From Burkholderiales bacterium (lineage in GTDB: Bacteria > Pseudomonadota > Gammaproteobacteria > Burkholderiales > Burkholderiaceae_C), in assembly GCA_028869035.1 (NCBI GenBank), contig JAGWTL010000048.1, positions 1 through 13,144 on the forward strand: DNA of 13,144 bases. Reading direction: 5' to 3'. The position numbers and the translations under genes were made by a program. This document shows positions 1 to 5,899 of this stretch, in pieces. Position 1 is the first letter of the stretch, and each line of letters begins with the position of its first letter. Under the pieces are notes generated by a model. It saw only the letters and a program-made list of their open reading frames with translations, made no database searches and was not told the origin of the DNA.

Positions 1-378
1 CGCAGACTGCAGCTGCAGGACCTGCGCGGCATGCGCTTCATCCTGCGCGAGCAGGGCTCGGGCACACGGCTGGCCGCCGACGCGCATTTCCGCAAGCAGC
101 GTTACACGCCTGAACTGCGCCTGGAGCTCGGCAGCAACGAGGCGGTGCGCGAGGCCGTGGCCGGCGGGCTGGGGCTGGCCGTGATTTCGGTGCACGCGCT
201 GGCTGCCAAGCCCGTCACGCAGGGAGTGGCCGTGCTCGATGTACAGGGCTTTCCGATCGCCTCGCAGTGGCACATCGTCTATCCCAGGGGCAAGCGGCTG
301 TCGCCGATTGCCGAGGTGTTCCGTCAGCAACTCGTTGCGCAGGCCGGGCAACTGGCGCCGCAGGCGCTGACACGCTGA
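1..378 (+). CDS. LysR-type transcriptional regulator, C-terminal part (5' end outside window)
   Basis: The reading frame is already open at base 1 and ends at a TGA at 376-378, so only about 125 C-terminal residues are visible. They form the second half of a LysR effector-binding domain. A segment reading ILREQGSGTR is followed by LELGSNEAVREAVAGGLGLA and a hydrophobic strand (VISVHAL). The REQGSGTR-type motif followed by the SNEAVREAVAGGLG helix is typical of the CbbR/CysL/YeiE-like branch of LysR proteins, which bind small anions or metabolites and act as DNA-binding tetramers. The N-terminal helix-turn-helix lies upstream of the window, so the target genes cannot be judged. An internal ATG at 31 is not a credible start because homology continues through it. 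The gene runs convergently into mogA, with 18 bp between the stop codons. Family assignment is firm; ligand and regulon are unknown. Confidence 0.88.
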   Translation, partial: RRLQLQDLRGMRFILREQGSGTRLAADAHFRKQRYTPELRLELGSNEAVREAVAGGLGLAVISVHALAAKPVTQGVAVLDVQGFPIASQWHIVYPRGKRLSPIAEVFRQQLVAQAGQLAPQALTR

Positions 379-380
379 GG

Positions 381-410
381 GCGCGCGAAGCGGTTCTTAT
401 TTCGGCGCGC
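381..410. terminator. possible bidirectional stem-loop between lysR and mogA
   Basis: GCGCGCGAA (381-389) can pair with TTCGGCGCGC (401-410), with one bulged base and an 11-nt loop. It lies exactly where the convergent lysR and mogA genes end and overlaps the mogA stop codon. There is no clear U-tract on either side, so termination is inferred from position and pairing only. Confidence 0.2.
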
Positions 411-993
411 GTAGCGCCGACCTGGGACGGAAGGCCTTGCAGACCTCGTCGTTCGTTTCCATGTAGGGGCCGCCGATCAGGTCCACGCAGTAGGGCACGG
501 CGGCGAAGATGCCGGCCACGATGGATTGGCCTTCCGCGTCCTTCAGACCTTCCAGCGTCTCCTGGATGGACTTGGGCTGGCCCGGCAGGTTGATGATCAG
601 GCTTTTATCCCGGATCACGGCCACCTGGCGCGAGAGGATGGCCGTGGGCACGAACTTCAGGCCGATCTGGCGCATCTGTTCGCCAAAACCCGGCATCTCC
701 TTGTGCGCCACGGCCAGCGTGGCCTCGGGGGTGACATCGCGCAGAGCCGGCCCCGTGCCGCCGGTGGTCAATACCAGGGAGCAGCCGGCGCTCACCAGCT
801 CGATCAGCGTGGCGCTGATGCGCGCCTGCTCATCGGGGATCAGGCGGGGTTCGAAGCTGATGGGGTTCTTGAGCGCGCGTGTCAGCCAGTCCTGCAGGGC
901 GGGCAGGCCCTTGTCTTCATAAACGCCGGTCGAGGCGCGGTCGCTGATGGAGACGATGCCGATCTTGATCTTGTCGTGAGCGGAATCACTCAT
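397..993 (-). CDS. mogA: MogA, molybdopterin adenylyltransferase
   Basis: MogA adenylylates molybdopterin (MPT + ATP to MPT-AMP), the step before molybdate insertion in molybdenum-cofactor synthesis; it is a cytoplasmic trimer. The 198-residue product matches the usual length of about 195. The MoCF-fold signatures are present: an N-terminal strand IGIVSISDRAS (11-21), the MPT-binding loop TTGGTGP (76-82) followed by RDVTPEAT (85-92), and INLPGQPKS (134-142). I chose the ATG at 993 rather than the one 14 codons upstream because the preceding GGAGA, about 5 bp away, is a good ribosome-binding site and homology begins there. The gene starts inside the end of yjgA (8-bp overlap, ATGAGTGA), so the two are probably translationally coupled. 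Identification is confident. Confidence 0.95.
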   Translation of the reverse strand: MSDSAHDKIKIGIVSISDRASTGVYEDKGLPALQDWLTRALKNPISFEPRLIPDEQARISATLIELVSAGCSLVLTTGGTGPALRDVTPEATLAVAHKEMPGFGEQMRQIGLKFVPTAILSRQVAVIRDKSLIINLPGQPKSIQETLEGLKDAEGQSIVAGIFAAVPYCVDLIGGPYMETNDEVCKAFRPRSALRAPK

Positions 994-1630
994 CGTCTTC
1001 TCCGGCTTCTGCATCGACCGAGGCGAGCGACTCACGCACCAGCTGGAAGACCTCGCGGTAGGCGCGGCCCTGGCGCGGCGCCAGGCCCTGCGACACGGCG
1101 GCCTTGTCCGCGGGGATGGCGTCCTTGCGGGCCTGGCGCACCAGGGCGCGCAGCTGCTGGGTATCGGTCTGCGGGAAGTCCTTGATCCACAGCGCCACGG
1201 CCTCGTCGTCGGCGATCAGGCGGTCGCGCCACTGTTCGGCCGTGTGCAGCAGGGCGGTCTCGCGGGCCGAGGGCATGTGCTGCTCGACCAGGGCGGCGCG
1301 CGCGGCGTCCAGCACGGCGGGGTCGAGCTGGCGCATGAGCTTGCCGACGAACTGCATCTGGCGGCGCTTGCCCTCGAAGTTGGTGATGCGCCTGGCCTCG
1401 GCCATGGCCTCCAGCAGCTTGTCCGGCAGCTCCAGCTTGGCCAGCAGGTCGGCGCGCAGGCTCAGCAGGGCTTCACCGAGCTTTTGCAGCTCGGTGCTCT
1501 CGCGCTTGAGGTCGGTGCGGCTGATGTCGGTGTCGCCCCGGAGCTCGCGCTTGAGTTCCAGGTCGAGTTCGCTGCCTTCGGCGACGAACTGGCCTTTGAC
1601 GTAATAGCCTTTTTTGGGTTTGCGGGACAT
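986..1630 (-). CDS. yjgA: DarP/YjgA, ribosome-associated 50S assembly factor (DUF615)
   Basis: YjgA, renamed DarP, binds late 50S assembly intermediates near the peptidyl-transferase centre and promotes ribosome maturation in Gammaproteobacteria. The 214-residue product is highly charged and predicted almost entirely helical. It carries the family's ISRTDLKRESTELQKLGEAL region (36-55), the basic EGKRRQMQFVGKLMR motif (86-100), and near the C-terminus a QLRALVRQARK helix followed by AYREVFQLVRE. It is longer than E. coli YjgA (183 aa) because of an extended basic N-terminus. The start is set at the ATG at 1630 (MSRKPKKG). An ATG nine codons upstream is possible, and neither has a strong Shine-Dalgarno, so the N-terminus is uncertain. 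The gene is co-transcribed with mogA and diverges from pmbA, with 62 bp between the start codons. Confidence 0.92.
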   Translation of the reverse strand: MSRKPKKGYYVKGQFVAEGSELDLELKRELRGDTDISRTDLKRESTELQKLGEALLSLRADLLAKLELPDKLLEAMAEARRITNFEGKRRQMQFVGKLMRQLDPAVLDAARAALVEQHMPSARETALLHTAEQWRDRLIADDEAVALWIKDFPQTDTQQLRALVRQARKDAIPADKAAVSQGLAPRQGRAYREVFQLVRESLASVDAEAGEDDE

Positions 1631-1692
1631 GTGTGGGGTGAATTCAGAGTGTCGCAAGGGATGCGTACCCGGGCAAGTATCATAGCTGCGCC

Positions 1693-3072
1693 ATGAACAA
1701 ACCCGATCCTCGCGCCGAAAGCGGCTTCAGCTACAGCCGTGCCTACTTTGAAGAACTGGTCGATGCCGCCCTGGCGCACGCCAAAAAGCTTGGCGCCACC
1801 GACGCGGGGGCCGAGGCCTCCGAGGGCTGCGGCCTCAGTGTCTCGGTGCGCAAGGGCGAGCTGGAAAACGTGGAGCGCAACCGCGACAAGTCCCTGGGGG
1901 TCACGGTCTACCTGGGCCAGCGCCGTGGCAATGCCAGCACCTCTGACTTCTCGCGCGCCGCCATCGAGCAGACCGTGCAGGCGGCCTATGACATCGCCCG
2001 TTTCACGGCCGAGGATCCGGTGGCCGGCCTGCCCGACGCCGGGGACATCGCCTCGCACGCCGATACGCAGCGCGAGCTGGACCTGTTCCACCCCTGGGGC
2101 ATCGACAGCGCCCAGGCCGCCGAGCTGGCACGTGCCACCGAAGCCGCAGCCTTTGCCACCGACAAGCGCATCACCAACAGCGAGGGCGCGGCGGTGTCGG
2201 CCCAGCAGTCGCATTTCTTCAGCGCCCACACCCGCGGTTTCCATGGCGGTTACGCCAGTTCGCGCCATTCCGTCTCGGTCTCGCCCATCGCCGGCAAGGG
2301 CGAGGGCATGCAGCGCGACTACTGGTACAGCTCGCACCGCCATCCCGAAGACCTGGCCCTGCCCGAGGCCATCGGCCGTTACGCCGCCGAGCGCGCGCTG
2401 AGCCGCCTGAAAGCGCGCAAGATCAGCACACGCGAAGTGCCGGTGCTGTTCGAGTCGCCGCTGGCCGCCGGCCTGATGGGCGCGCTGGTGCAGGCCCTGA
2501 GCGGCGGGGCGCTCTACCGCAAGAGCTCCTTCCTGCTCGACTCGCTGGGCCAGCAGGTGCTGCCCGCACACATCGACCTCCTGGAAGATCCCTTCCTGCT
2601 GCGCGGCAAGGGCAGTTCACCTTTCGACGAGGAGGGCGTGAAGGTCCAGGCGCGTTCGGTCATCGATGCCGGTCGTGTTCAGGGCTATTTCCTGAGCAGC
2701 TATTCGGCGCGCAAGCTGGGCATGAAGACCACGGGCAATGCCGGCGGTTCTCACAACCTGATCCTGAGCTCGCGCCTCACCAAACCGGGCGACGACCTGG
2801 ACGCCATGCTCCAAAATCTGGGCACCGGCCTCTTCGTGACCGAACTCATGGGCCAGGGCGTGAACTACGTGACGGGTGACTACTCGCGTGGCGCCAGCGG
2901 CTTCTGGGTCGAGAAGGGCCGCATCGCCTACCCGGTGGAGGAAATCACCATCGCCGGGAACATGAAGGACATGCTCCTGGGCATCACGGCGGTGGGGGCC
3001 GATGCCTACAACTACGGTGCCAAGACCGTGGGCTCCATCCTGGTCAACCGCATGAAGGTCGCGGGCAGCTGA
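1693..3072 (+). CDS. pmbA: PmbA/TldE, metalloprotease subunit of the TldD/TldE system
   Basis: TldE (PmbA) forms a heterodimer with the zinc protease TldD. The pair degrades unfolded peptides and matures microcin B17; in bacteria without microcins its broader role is peptide turnover, with a reported link to CcdA antitoxin degradation. TldE itself lacks the HExxxH zinc site, and none is seen here. The 459-residue product is close to E. coli PmbA (450 aa) and colinear with it. Conserved blocks include RKGELENVE (53-61), LDLFHPW (129-135), NSEGA (162-166), FDEEGV (311-316), TGNAGGSHN (347-355), ELMGQGVNYVTGDYSRG (384-400) and YPVEEITIAGNM (413-424). The start at 1693 has no clear Shine-Dalgarno; a TATCAT at 1678-1683 would give a very short leader if it is the -10 box. 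tldD is not in the window. Confidence 0.95.
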   Translation: MNKPDPRAESGFSYSRAYFEELVDAALAHAKKLGATDAGAEASEGCGLSVSVRKGELENVERNRDKSLGVTVYLGQRRGNASTSDFSRAAIEQTVQAAYDIARFTAEDPVAGLPDAGDIASHADTQRELDLFHPWGIDSAQAAELARATEAAAFATDKRITNSEGAAVSAQQSHFFSAHTRGFHGGYASSRHSVSVSPIAGKGEGMQRDYWYSSHRHPEDLALPEAIGRYAAERALSRLKARKISTREVPVLFESPLAAGLMGALVQALSGGALYRKSSFLLDSLGQQVLPAHIDLLEDPFLLRGKGSSPFDEEGVKVQARSVIDAGRVQGYFLSSYSARKLGMKTTGNAGGSHNLILSSRLTKPGDDLDAMLQNLGTGLFVTELMGQGVNYVTGDYSRGASGFWVEKGRIAYPVEEITIAGNMKDMLLGITAVGADAYNYGAKTVGSILVNRMKVAGS

Positions 3073-3076
3073 AGCG

Positions 3077-3325
3077 ATGAGCACCCGTGGGCCCGTGAAG
3101 TGGTCGCGCCTGTTCCAGCCGCGCCATCCGCTGTTCTGGATGATCATGGCGCTCAATGGCCTGTCGGCCATGCTCTCGTGGATTGTCCAGAGCAAACCGC
3201 TGAACAATCTGGGATTGGGCCTGGTCCTGCTGTTCCTGATCGGCAATGCCGTGGTCAGCATGTGGCTGGGCTGGCGGCTGTTGCGCGAGGAGCCGCAAGC
3301 CCCTGGCTCGCCGCCCGGGGCCTGA
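3077..3325 (+). CDS. small inner-membrane protein with two predicted helices, function unknown
   Basis: An 82-residue frame begins 4 bp after the pmbA stop, close enough to be co-transcribed and re-initiated. The product has a basic N-terminus (MSTRGPVKWSRLFQPRH), two hydrophobic segments of transmembrane length (about 18-37 and 43-67) joined by a short polar turn (QSKPLNN), and a proline-rich acidic tail. This pattern predicts a helical hairpin in the inner membrane. I do not recognise a named family. The reasons to call it real are the tight spacing behind pmbA, the hydrophobic pattern at codon level, and the lack of any better frame in the interval. Overlapping longer frames in other phases have low-complexity Ala/Arg/Gly composition typical of GC-rich shadows. 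Confidence 0.65.
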   Translation: MSTRGPVKWSRLFQPRHPLFWMIMALNGLSAMLSWIVQSKPLNNLGLGLVLLFLIGNAVVSMWLGWRLLREEPQAPGSPPGA

Positions 3326-3408
3326 GCGGTCTTCACGGCGGCGCAGACCCGGCCCACTCGGCCTGGCCGGCAAGTTGTAACCACAGCGCCTTCCAGGACG
3401 TCTTCCGG

Positions 3409-3437
3409 GTGACAGTGCAGGTGGCGCAGGCTAATAT
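3409..3437 (+). promoter_or_regulatory. predicted sigma-70-type promoter of the diguanylate cyclase gene
   Basis: GTGACA (3409-3414, five of six bases matching TTGACA) is separated by 17 bp from TAATAT (3432-3437, four of six matching TATAAT). Transcription would start near 3444, about 20 bases before the ATG at 3464, leaving room for the AAGG ribosome-binding site in GCAAAGGGAAAAC. Spacing and position are right; activity is not shown. Confidence 0.5.
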
Positions 3438-3463
3438 GCAGCGCAGCACCGCAAAGGGAAAAC

Positions 3464-4873
3464 ATGAATTCAGGCCAACCCGGAGAATTTCCTGTCTGGC
3501 GCGCGCCCGCGGCGGAATACCCGGAGTTGCTCGTGGGCCGCTCCTCCCGGTTCTGGGGCGGCTTGCGGGCCCTGCGCCTGCTGGTCCTGGGCGGCTGGCT
3601 GGGGGTCACCCTGCTCAGTTTCATGGGCCCGGGCGTGTTGACCCCCTACCTCCTGGCCTATCCAGTCCTGCTGGTCTTTTCCATGTGGGCGCTGGGTGTG
3701 GGTTACTGCATCACCCTGTTTGTGCTCAGCTGCCTGGCCGTCGTAACGCTGGTCACGGGGCAGGCCATGGGCCTGGTCGCTCACGCCGAGCCGGTACCCG
3801 TCACATCCGCGGCCGTGACCCTGCTGCTTGTCATGGCGATGACCGTGGTGATGACGCTGGTCCTGCAACGTGCTTTCCTCGAGCGTTATGCGGAGAGGCG
3901 ACAGATCCACAACCAGAATCAGCTGGATCTTCAGGCCGCGCGGGCCCGGGAAACCGACCTGCGACTCCTGGCCGATCACCTGCCGGGCCTGATCTTCGAG
4001 TGTGATGCGCAGGGTCGCTGCGTTTTCGTCAACCAGCGCCTGGCCCTGTTCTTCGGCAAGGCTGCGCAAGCCCTGCTGGGAACGCCCATGGTCGAGTTGC
4101 TGGGCGAAGGCTCGGTGCGCGACTTCACAAGCTACCAGTCTGCCGTGCTGCGCGGTGATGTGGTCGAGTTCGGCATGCGCAGGATGGCGCCGGACGGTAT
4201 CTGGTGCACCGTGGAAGTCACGCTGGTGCCCCGCCAGGCCGCCGACTCCGGTCGTGTGGTCGGCTGGTACGGCATGATCTACGACGTCACCCGCCGCGAA
4301 AACGTGACCCTGGAGCTGCGCGACAAAGCCACCCACGACGCGCTCACGGGCCTGCCCAACCGACTGCTTTTCCACGAGCGGCTCAACCACGCGATTCACC
4401 ACGCCTTCCGTCGCAAGAAGTCGGTGGCGGTGATGTTCATCGATCTGGACAACTTCAAGCGCATCAACGACGTGATGGGGCACGCCGTAGGGGATCTGTT
4501 CCTGCGTGAGGTCGCGCGCCGGATCACGGGGGCCATCCGCAGCATCGACACGGTGGCCCGGCTCGGCGGTGACGAATTTGTGGTGCTCGCCGAGGAGGTC
4601 GACTCATCGGAGATGGTCGCCCTGATCGCCGACAAGGTGCTGTACGCCCTGTTGCAGCCGGTGACCATAGGCCAGGAGACGGTGTCTGCCGGCGGCAGCA
4701 TAGGCATCGCCCTGGGGCCGCAGGATGGCGATACCGGTGAACAGCTGCTGCAGGCCGCGGACGCGGCGCTCTACGAGGCCAAGGCGGCCGGCCGCAAGTG
4801 CTACCGGCTCTTCAATGCCGGCCTGGCGGTGGCCCCGGAAACCGGCGGTTTCAGCCGATCCGCGGCGCTCTGA
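3464..4873 (+). CDS. membrane-anchored PAS-GGDEF diguanylate cyclase
   Basis: The predicted activity is condensation of two GTP to cyclic di-GMP. The 469-residue product has four hydrophobic segments of membrane length (about 34-53, 60-78, 79-98 and 114-134) forming an N-terminal sensory region that I cannot assign to a named MASE family. A charged, probably coiled-coil linker (138-165) and a PAS domain (about 165-278, LLADHLPGLIFECDAQG onward, ending GWYGMIYDVTRRE) follow. The GGDEF domain (about 283-450) opens with the usual THDALTGLPNR. The catalytic signature is a canonical GGDEF (368-372). The product-inhibition I-site RxxD is present as RSID (359-362), exactly five residues upstream. 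It should therefore be active and feedback-inhibited. There is no EAL domain. The gene has its own predicted promoter, ends 23 bp from the convergent Bug gene, and has no visible link to the uronate genes. Confidence 0.93.
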   Translation: MNSGQPGEFPVWRAPAAEYPELLVGRSSRFWGGLRALRLLVLGGWLGVTLLSFMGPGVLTPYLLAYPVLLVFSMWALGVGYCITLFVLSCLAVVTLVTGQAMGLVAHAEPVPVTSAAVTLLLVMAMTVVMTLVLQRAFLERYAERRQIHNQNQLDLQAARARETDLRLLADHLPGLIFECDAQGRCVFVNQRLALFFGKAAQALLGTPMVELLGEGSVRDFTSYQSAVLRGDVVEFGMRRMAPDGIWCTVEVTLVPRQAADSGRVVGWYGMIYDVTRRENVTLELRDKATHDALTGLPNRLLFHERLNHAIHHAFRRKKSVAVMFIDLDNFKRINDVMGHAVGDLFLREVARRITGAIRSIDTVARLGGDEFVVLAEEVDSSEMVALIADKVLYALLQPVTIGQETVSAGGSIGIALGPQDGDTGEQLLQAADAALYEAKAAGRKCYRLFNAGLAVAPETGGFSRSAAL

Positions 4874-4896
4874 CCCCGCGCCGACGCAGCGCCATC

Positions 4897-5853
4897 TCAG
4901 TCGAGGCGGATGCCGGCCTCGTTGACCACGGTCAGCCAGCGGGCCCGTTCCTTGTTGAAGAACTTGTCCTGCTCCTCGGGGTTCATGGTCACGACTTCCG
5001 CGCCCTGGCCGGTGAGCCGGCTGCGCACGTCGGGGCTGCGGATGACCTTGACCAGCGCAGCATTGAGTTTGTCCACGATGGACCTGGGCGTGGACGCGTT
5101 CACCAGCACGCCCTGCCAGGTGCCGGACTCGAAACCCTTGAGCCCCTGTTCGGCCAGGGTCGGGATGTCGCCCACCAGGGGCATGCGCGTGGCCTTGGAG
5201 ATGCCCAGCACCTTGAGCTTGCCGCTCTGCACGTGCGGCAGGGTGGCCAGCATGCCGTTCATGGTGACCTGGGTCTGGCCGGCCATGGTGTCGGTCACGG
5301 CCTGCACGCCGCCCTTGTAGGGGATGAAGGCCCAGTCGGCGCCGCTGCCGCGCTGCACGGCCACACCCGCCAGATGCGGCGCGCTGCCCATGGCGGTGAC
5401 GGCGAAGTTGAGCTGCGTCTTCCTGGACAGGGCCACCAGCTCCTGCAGATTGTCGGCCGGCACCGAGGGGTGCACCACCAGCATGTGGGGCGAGTAGGCC
5501 AGCATGGTCACGCCGCGCAGGTCCTTGGAGGGGTCGAAGGCCAGCTTGGTGTAGATGGAGGGGCTGATGGCCAGCGCGCCGGTGTCGCACAGCAGCAGGG
5601 TCAGGCCGTCGGGTCTGGACTTGGCCACCGCATCCGCGCCCAGGTTGCCATTGGCACCGGCGCGGTTTTCCACGATCACGGCTTGTTTCAGCTCCTCCGA
5701 CAGGGGCTGGCTGATGGCACGCGCAATGATGTCGGAGGAACCGCCGGGCGGGTAGGGAACGATGATCCTGATCGGGCCGCTCTGGGCGGCCGCGCCCAGG
5801 CTGAGCGCGGCGAACAGGGCGCCCAGCCAGGGCTTGCGGAAGGTGGACGGCAT
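4897..5853 (-). CDS. Bug/TctC-family periplasmic solute-binding protein
   Basis: Bug proteins are the periplasmic receptors of tripartite tricarboxylate transporters and are greatly expanded in Betaproteobacteria; ligands are usually carboxylates. The 318-residue product has a short Sec signal peptide (positive MPSTFRKPW, hydrophobic GALFAALSLG, predicted cleavage after AAA at 23). Family motifs follow: VPYPPGG (32-38), VENRAGANGN (61-70), GSAPHLAG (156-163), PYKGG (178-182) and GDIPTLAEQG (228-237). The ATG at 5853 has an excellent ribosome-binding site, AAGGAG, about 8 bp upstream. It is the last gene of the uronate block, 46 bp after garD. No TctA/TctB membrane partners are in the window, so it is an orphan receptor. 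A uronate, aldarate or related acid is a guess from context only. Confidence 0.93.
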   Translation of the reverse strand: MPSTFRKPWLGALFAALSLGAAAQSGPIRIIVPYPPGGSSDIIARAISQPLSEELKQAVIVENRAGANGNLGADAVAKSRPDGLTLLLCDTGALAISPSIYTKLAFDPSKDLRGVTMLAYSPHMLVVHPSVPADNLQELVALSRKTQLNFAVTAMGSAPHLAGVAVQRGSGADWAFIPYKGGVQAVTDTMAGQTQVTMNGMLATLPHVQSGKLKVLGISKATRMPLVGDIPTLAEQGLKGFESGTWQGVLVNASTPRSIVDKLNAALVKVIRSPDVRSRLTGQGAEVVTMNPEEQDKFFNKERARWLTVVNEAGIRLD

Positions 5854-5899
5854 GGGGGTCTCCTTGTTTGTTTTCGAAAGGGGGTGAAAGGCCGTGGGC

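Noticed and set aside
3349..3370. CCGGCC/GGCCGG stem with a 10-nt loop downstream of the small membrane-protein gene, as a terminator
   Set aside because: No T-tract follows, and short GC palindromes are expected by chance in this composition.
4842..4856. GAAACC-GGC-GGTTTC hairpin near the end of the diguanylate cyclase gene, as a terminator
   Set aside because: It lies inside the coding sequence before the stop codon and has no T-run after it.
5869..5883. Shared CCCTTTCGAAAAC stretch before the Bug gene and at the end of udh (about 11484-11499)
   Set aside because: One occurrence is the coding end of udh (GPFEN) and the match is short and not extended; probably coincidence.
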